Below are positions 55,264-64,000 of a stretch of DNA of 64,000 bases, one piece after another. This DNA is from JAXMHQ01 sp046346665 (GTDB lineage Bacteria > Verrucomicrobiota > Verrucomicrobiia > Limisphaerales > JAXMHQ01): the NCBI GenBank assembly GCA_046346665.1, contig JAXMHQ010000029.1, positions 8,530 to 72,529 of the forward strand. Reading direction: 5' to 3'. Position numbers and translations under genes: made by a program. The notes under the pieces were generated by a model that saw nothing but the letters and a program-made list of their open reading frames with translations, made no database searches and was not told where the DNA came from. Position 1 is the first letter of the stretch. The number at the start of each line of letters is the position of its first letter.

Positions 55264-56696
55264 ATGAATCGACTCATCGTTTCGCTTTTGGCGGGCATCC
55301 TCGCGGGCTGCGGCGTCGCAGACGCCGCCGAAAAACCGAATGTCATCCACATCGTCGCCGACGACCTCGGCTGGAAGGATGTCGGGTTCAACGGGTGCGC
55401 GGACATCCGGACACCCAACCTCGATAAACTCGCGCGGGACGGCGCCCGGTTCACGCAGTTCTACGTGCAGCCCATGTGCACCCCCACGCGCGCGGCGCTG
55501 TTCACCGGGCGCTACCCGTTCCGATACGGACTCCAAACCGCCGTCATCCCGTCCGTCTCGGCTTACGGCCTCGACACGAACGAATGGCTGCTGCCCCAGG
55601 CGCTGAAATCCGCCGGCTACGACACCGCCATCATCGGCAAATGGCACCTCGGCCACGCCGACCGGAAATGGTGGCCGCGCCAGCGCGGCTTCGATTACCA
55701 GTACGGCGCGATGATCGGCGAGCTCGACTATTTCACCCACGAAGAGCACGGCGTGCTCGACTGGTACCGCGACAATCAACAGGTGCGCGAACCGGGTTAC
55801 ACGACGGAATTGCTCGGCCAGGACGCGGTCCGCTACATCGAACGCCACGATCCCGCCACGCCATTCTATCTCTACCTCGCCTTCAACGCCCCCCACACAC
55901 CCTACCAGGCGCCGCCGGAATACATCGATCGCTACAAGAACATCCAGGATCCCACCCGCCGCACCTACGCCGCAATGGTGACCTGCCTGGATGACCAGGT
56001 CGGACTCGTCGTGTCGGCGCTGGAGAAAAAAGGCCTGCGCGGAAATACCCTGATCCTGTTCAACAGCGACAACGGCGGAACCAAAAACGCCATGTTCGCC
56101 GGCGTCATGGCCGACATGTCCAAGGTGAAAATCCCCTGCGACAACGGCCCCTACCGGGATGGCAAAGGCTCGTTGTACGAAGGCGCCACGCGCGTCCCGG
56201 CTTTCGCCAACTGGCCGGGCCACATCCAACCCGAAATCGTCAACGGCCTCATCCATATCGTCGACGTCTACCCCACCCTCGCATTTCTCACCGGCGCCTC
56301 AACCGGCCCCTGCAAACCGCTCGACGGAACCAATGTCTACCTCACCATCGCCCAGGCAAACCGTCGCTGCGCACGGGTATCGTCTACAACATCGAACCCT
56401 CTGGCGCCGCGATCCGGCAGGACAATTGAAATCCATCTGGCGCACCTGCTCCCTGCCAGCGTCGATCTGCATGATCTCTCCGCAATCGATCCCTCCGAAC
56501 AACCAACCTCGCCGCCCACCCGGACTGCGTCGCCGCCCTGCAACAGCAACCAGTCGCTCTCCACCGGCGCCCAAAACCCCCTGTTCCTCCAGGACCAGTT
56601 CAAGGTGGTCATGCGGAACATGAACGGCGAGCCGGTCCTGCCGACTGACGAATATCTGACGCGGAGAGCGATTAACCAAAGGGCCTTCGGGGAGAG
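55264..56696 (+). pseudogene. Arylsulfatase-like gene, 3' end broken by several indels
   Basis: Type I formylglycine sulfatase. The first about 360 residues are intact: signal sequence with a possible lipobox (LLAGILAGCG), HIVADDLGWKDVGFNG metal site, and Cys72 in CTPTRAALFTGR as the formylglycine site. IIGKWHLGH and FNSDNGGTKNAMF follow. From about 56345 the conserved protein jumps between frames (IVYNIEPSGAAIRQDN in one, HLLPASVDLHDLSA in another, TNLAAHPDCVAALQQQ in the third), requiring at least four single-base indels; one frame also meets a TGA. It ends near PVLPTDEYL, where a MITE-like element begins. Likely a pseudogene; local sequence error is the alternative. Confidence 0.82.
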
Positions 56697-57035
56697 TAGA
56701 ACCCATCTCTGCTGGGGCTCAGGGCAGGTGCGCGCTGCAGGTTTTGACCCGGTGCAAGGCGCGAGGAAGGAGATTGCAGGGCGCCAGCGCACGATTCCAT
56801 TTGGGGCAACTCGCTTGCAGGGCTTGGGAAGCCCATATCCGAATGGATCTTCGACTGACGAGCAACGCAGCAGCAGGTCAAAAGATCGGCAACCCCTGCG
56901 GGCTGGAGGCTATTGGGCGTCTGGCGGCGCTGCTCCTCAGTCACAGAGCCGTGGTTGCCGGCAGCCCTCGTCGCGCCTTGCCAGACGCCCAATAGCCTCC
57001 AGCGCACCCCTTGCCTATTTATGAGATGGGTTCTA
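56697..57035. mobile_element. 339-bp MITE-like element with 13-bp perfect terminal inverted repeats
   Basis: Ends TAGAACCCATCTC (56697-56709) and GAGATGGGTTCTA (57023-57035). No transposase inside. The interior holds a perfect 24-bp inverted repeat (56902-56925 and 56980-57003; starts GCTGGAGGCTATTGGGCG) extended by imperfect pairing. No clear target duplication. A hairpin CCCGGCA/TGCCGGG follows at about 57037-57056. Confidence 0.75.
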
Positions 57036-57213
57036 GCCCGGCAATGAAGTGCCGGGTTCACTCCCAAATGAGTTGCATTCCGGGTCCAAAAACGGCTTAA
57101 TCAGTCAGTCCTCTAGTTCCAAACGACGGAACTAATGAGCTGCGATGAGCAGAGCAGGGAGTACCCCGGCACCACGAAGCCCAGTACGTCCATGACATTG
57201 AACATTCTGATTT
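57036..57213. other. Leader of ychF with two short hairpins
   Basis: CCCGGCAATGAAGTGCCGGG (about 57037-57056) and TAGTTCC/GGAACTA (about 57113-57133) lie between the MITE-like element and ychF. The first could terminate transcription from the left. Confidence 0.45.
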
Positions 57214-58318
57214 ATGCTGAGAGCTGGAATTGTCGGCCTGCCCAATGTGGGCAAGTCCACTTTGTTTAACGCCCTGACCCGCACCCGCAAGGCGGAAGCG
57301 GCGAATTACCCCTTCTGCACCATCGATCCCAACCTGGGCATCGTCACCGTGCCCGATGAACGCGCCGAGGTCCTGTCCAAAATCGCCCGCACCTCCGTCA
57401 TCATCCCCGCCGCGGTCGAGTTCGTCGACATCGCCGGGTTGGTCAAAGGCGCCGCCCAGGGCGAAGGCCTCGGTAACAAATTCCTCACCCACATCCGCGA
57501 AGTCGATGCCATCGTCCAGGTCGTGCGCTGCTTCGAAGATCCCGACATCCACCACGTCGTGGGCGACATCGATCCCATCCGCGACATCGAAACCATCCTG
57601 ACCGAGCTGGTGCTGTCGGACCTGGAATCGGCCCAAAAACGCCGCGACAAAGGCGCCAAGGACGCGAAGCGCGGCGACAAAACCGCCGTGGCCGAGGCCG
57701 AGGTGCTCGACCTGCTGATCCCGCACCTCAACGCCGGCAAATCCGCCATCACCCTCCGGCTTTCCCCGGAGCAAAAAGCCATCGCCAAAGGATTCTTTCT
57801 GCTCACGGACAAACCCACAATCTTCGCCGCCAATGTCAAGGAATCGGATCTCGCCACGGCCGACTCCCAATGTCCATGTCCAAAAGGTGCGCGAGTATGC
57901 GCGGACGCACATCGCCTGCGAAACCGTCGTGATCAGCGCCCAGATCGAGAGCGATCTCATCGATCTCACCCCGGACGAGGCCCGTGAATTTCTCAAGTCG
58001 CTCGGCGTGGAGGAATCGGGCGTCGGCGCGCTCATCCGCAGCACCTATCAATTGCTGGGATTACGCACCTACTTCACGGCGGGCGAAAAGGAAGTCCGCG
58101 CCTGGACCATCTCCGCCGGCGACACCGCACCGAAGGCCGCGGGGGTTATTCACAGTGATTTTGAGCGCGGATTCATCAAGGCCGAAACGGTGGCCTACCG
58201 GGACCTGGTCGAGTGCGGCTCGGTGCCCGCCGCCCGGGAAAAGGGCCTCTACCGGATCGAGGGCAAGGAATACGTGGTCCAGGACGGCGATGTGCTGCTC
58301 TTCAAGTTCAACGTCTAG
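57214..58318 (+). CDS. ychF: Redox-regulated ATPase/GTPase YchF (frameshifted)
   Basis: Obg-related P-loop NTPase associated with ribosomes and stress response. The N-terminal part in frame 1 runs 57214 to about 57870 (GLPNVGKSTLFNALT, PFCTIDPNLG, FVDIAGLVKGAAQGEGLGN). From about 57872 the protein continues in frame 2 (VQKVREYARTHIACETVV, TYFTAGEKEVRAWTI, and TGS-domain end YVVQDGDVLLFKFNV). The full span is 1105 nt, one base more than a 367-aa gene needs, so a single inserted base near 57860-57885 explains it. The TGS domain and all motifs are otherwise intact. Confidence 0.88.
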
Positions 58319-58330
58319 GAAAATCCAAAG

Positions 58331-58735
58331 TTTTAACCACGGATGGACACGGATGAACACGGATTGAAACAGCCGCTTGCCTTCAACCTGGTGTCGCCAT
58401 ACCAAGTGTTTTTGCTTCAGTTACTTCAGCAGATTCGGAGCCCGTTTTAAGGCTTATGGAGCGATTTTTGACCCTGTTTTTTGCTCCATAGCCGGTCGAG
58501 CAGCCCAAAATCGACAGCAATCCATCCCGAACCCGGCTTCCGAATTCCGCCTTGGCGGTTTAACATAAACCGTAGCCGCAGGTAGGACGCCGCGCTGTGG
58601 CGTCCGCGGTCGGCGCAGCGCGCGACCCTACCTTTTGCGGCTACGACATTTCTTGAGCCGCTCTATGGGCCAAAAAACAGCCCCAAAAATCGCTCCATAG
58701 ACCCATTTTCAGCCCCATTTTTGATGTAAGATCCT
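58331..58735. repeat. Nested palindromes in the ychF-GH44 intergenic region
   Basis: CACGGAT half-words at 58331-58369. Then a long inverted repeat: left arm 58453-58493 (TTATGGAGCGATTTTTGACC and on) and right arm 58660-58702 (CAAAAATCGCTCCATAG end). Nested between them lies CGTAGCCGCA/TGCGGCTACG (58571-58580, 58637-58646) around a GGTAGG double hairpin (58581-58632). No gene seen between 58319 and 59015; the last 280 bp show nothing recognisable. Confidence 0.65.
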
Positions 58736-59015
58736 CCCGATTAGAAACATGCTCTGGTCAGACGAGACCGGCGATTGGGAAGTCGGAGTTCGGAATTATG
58801 CTTGCGCTGGAAGGGCGGGCAGTGGCACACCCATGGACGGAGCTGGCGGGCATTCGTGATGCTGCCAACCGGACCTGCTCATGTGTGTGGTTTTTGCCAT
58901 GGTGGTGTTTGCGGGCGGCCTGCTGATGCGCAATAACAGGCAAGGCACGTCGCGTCCCCTCCCGAGATCCCACCGGGCGCTCCGCGGCAGCCTCATGTGG
59001 AGGTGATCCACCGGA

Positions 59016-61328
59016 TCACTGGGCCAGCAATCCCCGGTAATACGATTGCGCAGCGCCGGCGGGCACGAAAAACTCCGAGGAATTTCCCGATAGCTGGTTC
59101 GTCGCCACCGAAGTCCAGCTCACCAGGTCGGTGGAGGTCTGCAGATAATATGTCCGCCCTGCCTGGCCGTTCAGCACGATCCCCAGTTGCCCCGGCGGGC
59201 TGCCGGCATCGCACGCCAGGCTGAACGCATTGTTCGCCGGCACGACAAAAAGCGTGATGCTCTGCGCCGGCACGACGTCGCTCAACACCCCGTTCGTCAA
59301 CGCCACATCCGCCAGGTGCGTGATGACATTGGACGCGGTCAACTGCCACCGCTGCGCCGTTCCCAGCGCCGGGAAATTGCTCAAGCCCGCCACGACCGGC
59401 GTCGCATTGGTCAAATCCTTGTTCAACACCATCAATGTCAGCGCGCCGTCCGACGTCCGCACCGACCCGAATGCCGACAGGTAATCCGGCTGCGGCACGC
59501 TGGTCCGTACGCTCACGTCCCCGAAGCCCGACTTGTTGCCGTCGTAATTCCGATACATCTTCATCGCCTTGTAAGTGGGCGTGCTCGGATCCGGCAGGCC
59601 CCAGCGTGTGGACAGATCGAGGCCTTCACGCCCGAAAATGCCATACGTGTCCGCCTGGGCGATGGCGCCGTTGATATTGCCCACCGCGCCGTAAACGTAT
59701 TCCGTGATCCCGATCTTCAGCCCGGGATAGTTCGAGGCCACCCAGTTCTTCATCCGCGGGATCATGTAGATCTTCTGGTTGATCCAGCTTTCGTCCACGT
59801 AATTGGTGTCCCATAACGCGCGCGTGACCCGGTTGCGGAACAAACAGCCCGCCGGCGTGGTGTCGTCGAAGTTAGGCTCCTGCGGATACCAATGAACCGT
59901 GAAATAATCGATGGTTCGCCGCCCATTGACGACGTCGTTCGAATGCACCTGGCTCAGCAGCCACGGCATGAAATCCGCCCCACCATGCGCCTTGCGATCC
60001 GTGTTGCCCGGATTCTGCTGGTCATACCCGCTGTTCAGGAAACCGTTCCAGCCGTATTCCTCGCCCATGCAAACCAGCGAATTCGGATCGATGGACTTCA
60101 CCATCGCGCCGTACTCAAGCACTTTGTCCCGGATCTCGTCCATCGTCGCCCCGACCGGGTGCACATCGCGATGGGTCCAGCACCAGATGCTTAGTTCGTT
60201 GTCCAGGATGTAGAATTTCACCCCGCCATTGGTCGCAGAACCCCAGCGATTGGTGAGGTGCTGCACCCAGCCCTGTTGAAAAACGGAATTCGTATAGAAA
60301 TGGGCATCCGTGGGATCGTTGGTAGTGATGGTCCAACTGGTGTGCGTGACGGGATTGGTCCCGATCCCGTTGCCGGCATCGGAACGCCACGGGTCCGTGC
60401 CGGTCTGCGGGCCGTACTTGCTGACGGAGTAGCTGTAGCGATCCTCGCGGTTCGGCCCCAGCTTCGGCATCCAACCCATGATCGGGATGGTGATCATCGG
60501 CTCCGCCGCACCGCTCTTCGTGTCGGTGATGAAGTTGTCATCCGAGAGCCCGGGAACCGCGGCGCCGTCGCTCAGACTTTCAAAATACCAGTCGCTGGCC
60601 CGGTTGCTCGCGTTGAGCAGCCAGTTGTGGCGCGTCGACGCATTGCCGCCGCCGCGATTGATCGTGAAATTCAAATCCAGGAGCTGGCTCGGCGACGCCC
60701 AGTTCAAACCGTAAACAAACGCACTGATCGCATGCCGGTCGGCGAGCGCATCCAGCCCGATGGACACAGGCGCGTTCGTGCCGCTCGTGCCTCCGCCGCC
60801 CGCGGACACCAGCGAAATGTCGTCCAGGTAAAACGTCGGCTGGCCCGTTCCCGCGCTGTCCTGGATCACAAACCCACTGAAGGTCGACTGGTTCGCCACG
60901 CCGATCGACGACAGCGGAACGGTGAACTGCTGCCAGGTATTGGCGGCGATCGATCCCAGCGCATAGCGCGCCGACTGCCCGGAGCCGTTCAGCAGGCCGT
61001 ACACCTGGAGCTGCTGGCCGCCGCTGGACCCGCCGTGGAGCCAGAATTGAATGCTGGCATACGGCGTCGAATCCATGTTCGGATGATACAACTGGATTCC
61101 CTGCCAGCCGCTCATCGTGACGCTGATGGAATCCGCCCCACTGTGGACCGGCGAGGTGTTGGCGTAATTCAACGTGGCCCAGCCCCAGTTCTGCCAACTG
61201 TTTTGCAGCGCATCGTCGTAAACGACCTGGTCCGCACGCAACGAAGGTGACAGCAACAGGAGGACGGCAAAGGAAAGGCAATAGCGAGGCGCAAGACAGA
61301 TGTTCACGATGACCACTGGTATTAACAC
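59016..61328 (-). CDS. GH44 endoglucanase/xyloglucanase with N-terminal CBM-like and C-terminal surface module
   Basis: Secreted family GH44 retaining enzyme, 770 aa, acting on cellulose-type or xyloglucan chains. Start uncertain: GTG at 61328 or GTG at 61307; either gives a signal peptide (CLSFAVLLLLSPSLRA). Residues 34-175 form a beta-sandwich resembling carbohydrate-binding modules. Catalytic domain 186-650: ISAFVYGLNW, FTINRGGGNASTRHNWLLNASN, acid/base Glu378 in YILDNELSIW, and nucleophile Glu543 in GITEYVYGA. The C-terminus (TYYLQTSTDLVSWTSVA ... SYYRGLLAQ) is the shared surface module. Confidence 0.9.
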   Translation of the reverse strand: MLIPVVIVNICLAPRYCLSFAVLLLLSPSLRADQVVYDDALQNSWQNWGWATLNYANTSPVHSGADSISVTMSGWQGIQLYHPNMDSTPYASIQFWLHGGSSGGQQLQVYGLLNGSGQSARYALGSIAANTWQQFTVPLSSIGVANQSTFSGFVIQDSAGTGQPTFYLDDISLVSAGGGGTSGTNAPVSIGLDALADRHAISAFVYGLNWASPSQLLDLNFTINRGGGNASTRHNWLLNASNRASDWYFESLSDGAAVPGLSDDNFITDTKSGAAEPMITIPIMGWMPKLGPNREDRYSYSVSKYGPQTGTDPWRSDAGNGIGTNPVTHTSWTITTNDPTDAHFYTNSVFQQGWVQHLTNRWGSATNGGVKFYILDNELSIWCWTHRDVHPVGATMDEIRDKVLEYGAMVKSIDPNSLVCMGEEYGWNGFLNSGYDQQNPGNTDRKAHGGADFMPWLLSQVHSNDVVNGRRTIDYFTVHWYPQEPNFDDTTPAGCLFRNRVTRALWDTNYVDESWINQKIYMIPRMKNWVASNYPGLKIGITEYVYGAVGNINGAIAQADTYGIFGREGLDLSTRWGLPDPSTPTYKAMKMYRNYDGNKSGFGDVSVRTSVPQPDYLSAFGSVRTSDGALTLMVLNKDLTNATPVVAGLSNFPALGTAQRWQLTASNVITHLADVALTNGVLSDVVPAQSITLFVVPANNAFSLACDAGSPPGQLGIVLNGQAGRTYYLQTSTDLVSWTSVATNQLSGNSSEFFVPAGAAQSYYRGLLAQ

Positions 61329-61397
61329 ATTTGAGAACGAAATGGACCTCGCTAATTCTAACGATCCCGCAACTGGAGTCCGTGAAGTGAATCAAAG

Positions 61398-61474
61398 TGG
61401 CGCGCCCGCCGCGATTCGAACGCGGGACCACCTGCTTAGAAGGCAGATGCTCTATCCAACTGAGCTACGGGCGC
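61398..61474 (-). tRNA. tRNA-Arg (anticodon UCU)
   Basis: 77-nt cloverleaf on the minus strand. Acceptor GCGCCCG/CGGGCGC, discriminator G and encoded CCA (61398-61400). D-arm AGCTCAGTTGGATAGAGC, anticodon loop CTTCTAA (anticodon TCT, reads AGA), T-loop GTTCGAATC. Copy H of the box element lies about 120 bp upstream of its 5' end. Confidence 0.97.
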
Positions 61475-61594
61475 GACCGAGTTGCACGCCGCAGAGCTTA
61501 AACCGGATTGCATGGTTTTGAAACCCCCGATTTGTCTCCGGTTCCTATCTACAGATGTCGCCGATTTCGGAGAGGACCTTTGACGTGAAGTCGG

Positions 61595-61750
61595 TGGGGC
61601 GAGACTCTGTCGAGCCCTCGAAAGGACTGGAGTGATGGAGTTTTGGAGTTCTGGAGTAACGGAAATGAACTCGCGCCTCTCTGCAACACTCCACCACTCC
61701 ATGACTCCAGCACTCCGCCGGGATCCAGGGCTCGACGGAGTCTTGCCCCA
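61595..61750. repeat. Paired-box hairpin element, copy H (GGAGT words)
   Basis: Boxes at 61595-61618 (loop TCT) and 61727-61750 (one change in the GA mismatch) flank TGGAGTGATGGAGTTTTGG words facing ACTCCACCACTCCATG words. The cap AATGAACTCGCGCC is the inverse of copy A. Lies 9 bp beyond the GH29 stop. Confidence 0.85.
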
Positions 61751-61759
61751 CCTTCGAGC

Positions 61760-64000
61760 TCAGGGCTTCGATGCCGGCCGGTAGCCGGCGGGCAGGACGG
61801 AAATTTCGGCGGCGCTGGTCCAGCCGTTGCGGTAGATCTCCTGCAACGCGGTGAATCGGAAATAGCGCGCGTCGACCGGGTCGAACACGGCCTCCTGCGG
61901 TCCGGGATTGTTCCGAATATTGGCGAATGTGCCGCCGGCGATGTTGGTCGTCCAGTGAGTCCCGTCCGTGCTGGTTTCGAACCGGTATTTCTCCACCGTG
62001 CCGTTCGAGTTCCCATCCTGCCGCGGCAGGTAGGCGAATCCCCCGATCCGGTTTGTCGCGCCCATGTCGACCGTGATGAAATGCGGCAGGGCCAGGTTTT
62101 CATTCCAGCGCGTGTGCCAGAACGTGCCGGGGTTGCCATCGATGGCATTGGACGCCGCGCATGCTGCGCCGGAGGTTTCCTCGCTGTCGACGGCGACCAC
62201 TTTCCAGCCGGACGGCACGAGGCCGGCGAACGATTTCGAGGCCTCGATGCTGACCTGGCCGTCGGGCAGCAAGCAGGCGGCCTGGACGCGACCGCCAAGC
62301 GGGAGCCGAAGCGGCGCGGAGTAAACACTGGAATTTTTCCCCGGCGCGGTACCGTCCAGCGTGTAGACCATCGGGCAACCCGCGGGATTCGCCAGGCTCA
62401 CACGCCCGTCGCGGTCGCGATCTGAAATGTCCGGGGCCATGGCGGCGGGCGATTGTTTGAACAAACCAACCTCGGCCAGCGTGGGTTCGAGCCGGGATCC
62501 GGTGATGCGAATGCGCACGCGACTGGTGCTCACGGGCGCTTTCAACCGGAGCAGGCGCCGGTGGCCGATGGTGGTGAGCGCGTCCGATGGAATCATTTCC
62601 ACAGCAGCCCAGCCGGATCCGTTCCAGCTCTCGATGGCGAAGGATTCCATGCGCTGCCCGCGGTGATCGACGGCTTCCTGGAGCGATACCACGTCGAACG
62701 TGGTGCTTCGAGGAAGCGTGAGCGTGAGGGCGCCGTTGGTGCGGCCGGGCGCGGTTTCCCACCAGGTGTCCAGGCTGCCGTCCACCGCCCGCGCGGCGCC
62801 GTGCGTGTCGCCGGTTGTGTCGGCCTCCGCCGTCGCGCCCGCGGCGAGGTTGGTGGCGAACGTATCCCGGATCACGCGCGACATCCGGTTCAGCGCCTCG
62901 AGTTGATTGTCCGGAATCAAACCGCGTTTGTCCGGCGACAGGTTGAAAATCAAATTCGCGTTGCGGCCGATCGAAGTGTAATAAACGTCCACCAGTTGCG
63001 CGAGGCCGCGGGGATGTTTCCAGGTGCCCCAGAACCACTGATCGTCGGCGAGGATGGTGACGTTCACCTCGGCGGGGTACCACCACAAATGCGATCCCGG
63101 CTTCAGCTTCGCGCGGCTGCCGAGGTCGCCGTCCTGCATGTCGGGCCAGCCGAACGTGTCCGGCGAAGAACTCAGCGGGATGACGCTCCATTCCGTCGTG
63201 CGGCCGATACCGGCTTCGTTGCCCACCCAGCGGCCGTCCGGGCCCTTGCCGAAGATGATCGCACCCGGCTGCAGGCGCCGGATCAGGTCGAACCAGGCGG
63301 CGTAATTGTAGGTCTCGTGAACGCTCGGATCGGGATTCGCGCCGTCGAACCAGACTTCCTGCACGGGCCCGTACTCGGTGAGCAATTCGTAAAGCTGGTT
63401 CAGGAAATAGCGGTTGTAATCGTCGACGTCGTAGGTGTAATTCGTGAATCCCGGCGACGGGGCCCGGCCGGTTTCGGGATGACTCAGGAAGGCGGCGGGG
63501 TCTGTCGGGATCACCGAAACCTTGTTGCTGCTGCCGTCGCCGTAGTAGCCCGCGGGGTTGTTCGGGTTCGTCCGCAACTGGTAAAGGTCGGCGGGCGACA
63601 GATACACGCCGAGTTTCAATCCGTGTTTGCGCGCCGCGTCGGCCACGGCTTTCACGACGTTGCCTTTGCCGTCCATCCACGGACTCGACGCGACCGAGTG
63701 GCCGGTGTAACGGCTCGGCCAGAGGCACAGGCCGTCGTGATGTTTGCAGACCAGCACGATCATCCGGCCGCCGGCCTTTGCCATCGCGTCCACCCACTGT
63801 TCCGCGTCGAACGCGGTTGGATTGAACAGGGCCGGTTCCTCGCGGCCGCTGCCCCATTCGACATCGTGGAACGCGTTCGGCCCGTAATGCAAAAAGAACG
63901 TCCATTCCAGGCGCATCCAATCCGACTGGTTCGGCCGCGGCAGAACCTTCGCCGCTTTTTCGGCGATGACGGGATCCGAATCGCCGGCGGCGATGACCTG
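61760..64000 (-). CDS. GH29 alpha-L-fucosidase with discoidin-type modules (5' partial)
   Basis: Secreted retaining fucosidase; the frame is open to the right window edge, so the N-terminus is missing. Catalytic domain: FFLHYGPNAFHDVEWG, LVCKHHDGLCLWPSRYTGHS, and EVWFDGANP carrying the nucleophile Asp; WYPAEVNVTI and FNLSPDKRG complete it. It is followed by an F5/8 type C-like domain (AARAVDGSLDTWWET), a chitobiase-like CHB_HEX_C segment (YTLDGTAPGKNSSVY) and a second F5/8 type C domain (AIDGNPGTFWHTRW) at the C-terminus. Together with GH95 it suggests fucosylated polysaccharide use. Confidence 0.93.
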   Translation of the reverse strand, partial: QVIAAGDSDPVIAEKAAKVLPRPNQSDWMRLEWTFFLHYGPNAFHDVEWGSGREEPALFNPTAFDAEQWVDAMAKAGGRMIVLVCKHHDGLCLWPSRYTGHSVASSPWMDGKGNVVKAVADAARKHGLKLGVYLSPADLYQLRTNPNNPAGYYGDGSSNKVSVIPTDPAAFLSHPETGRAPSPGFTNYTYDVDDYNRYFLNQLYELLTEYGPVQEVWFDGANPDPSVHETYNYAAWFDLIRRLQPGAIIFGKGPDGRWVGNEAGIGRTTEWSVIPLSSSPDTFGWPDMQDGDLGSRAKLKPGSHLWWYPAEVNVTILADDQWFWGTWKHPRGLAQLVDVYYTSIGRNANLIFNLSPDKRGLIPDNQLEALNRMSRVIRDTFATNLAAGATAEADTTGDTHGAARAVDGSLDTWWETAPGRTNGALTLTLPRSTTFDVVSLQEAVDHRGQRMESFAIESWNGSGWAAVEMIPSDALTTIGHRRLLRLKAPVSTSRVRIRITGSRLEPTLAEVGLFKQSPAAMAPDISDRDRDGRVSLANPAGCPMVYTLDGTAPGKNSSVYSAPLRLPLGGRVQAACLLPDGQVSIEASKSFAGLVPSGWKVVAVDSEETSGAACAASNAIDGNPGTFWHTRWNENLALPHFITVDMGATNRIGGFAYLPRQDGNSNGTVEKYRFETSTDGTHWTTNIAGGTFANIRNNPGPQEAVFDPVDARYFRFTALQEIYRNGWTSAAEISVLPAGYRPASKP

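Noticed and set aside
57850..57890. Programmed ribosomal frameshift in ychF
   Set aside because: No classic slippery site plus stop or pseudoknot, and YchF is not known to use one; a one-base indel is simpler.
61380..61480. Integration site at the tRNA-Arg gene
   Set aside because: No integrase or duplicated tRNA 3' end found on either side within the window.
62100..63920. 606-aa minus-strand open frame overlapping the GH29 gene
   Set aside because: Arg-rich alternative frame of the fucosidase with no recognisable domain.

Overview
The window is GC-rich, densely coded bacterial DNA. Its gene content points to a member of the Verrucomicrobiota, probably near the Pedosphaera/Limisphaerales group. 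The signs are secreted carbohydrate-active enzymes with large beta-sandwich tails, IPT/TIG and beta-helix surface proteins, a three-gene Bacteroidetes-like succinate dehydrogenase, LPS-type Kdo and heptose genes (Gram-negative), and intergenic spaces full of palindromic repeats. The affiliation is inference; no 16S or marker tree was possible.

Layout. 1-13.1 kb (+): the end of a beta-helix/BACON surface protein, then a pectin/rhamnogalacturonan and fucoside locus: GH105+DUF4861, kduI, kduD, a DUF4965 glutaminase-like protein, an ExuT-like MFS transporter and a GH95 fucosidase. 13.4-16.3 kb: an emrAB-type efflux pair. 20.0-16.5 kb (-): fatty-acid synthesis operon fabD-fabG-acpP-fabF, with a complete IS256-family element inserted 67 bp upstream of fabD. 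21.7-28.5 kb: Dabb protein, hybrid histidine kinase, XerC/D recombinase, purC, a UDP-sugar epimerase and an unknown partner gene. 28.7-39.5 kb: IPT/TIG protein, bS21, TIM-barrel enzyme, CCA-adding enzyme, sigma-54 response regulator, glycosyltransferase, flippase, M20 peptidase and a CoA-binding protein. 40-49 kb (-): sdhC-sdhA-sdhB, then kdsB-pyrG-folC-vanZ-HAD. 49-54.9 kb: a REP-associated tyrosine transposase inside its own repeats, gmhB, a surface protein, LOG, a GlcG-like protein and an Old Yellow Enzyme. 55-64 kb: a decayed sulfatase next to a MITE-like element, a frameshifted ychF, a GH44 glucanase, tRNA-Arg(UCU) and a GH29 fucosidase running off the right edge.

How the genes fit together. 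GH105 would release unsaturated uronate from pectin-derived oligosaccharides, ExuT would import it, and KduI/KduD would convert it to 2-keto-3-deoxygluconate. The KDG kinase and aldolase are not in the window. GH95, GH29, GH44 and the sulfatase remnant extend the polysaccharide theme.

Most unusual content. The intergenic DNA is layered with structured repeats. One family (seven paired copies, one single box, one boxless copy) has 22-24-nt terminal inverted boxes around a hairpin built from short repeated words. Other hairpins and half-hairpins follow the same near-tandem-word design with different words, and two of these have been captured in frame inside genes. There are also double-hairpin BIME-like elements, a REP/RAYT module, a 339-bp MITE-like element and a 32-nt sequence present in three identical copies between purC and the epimerase gene.
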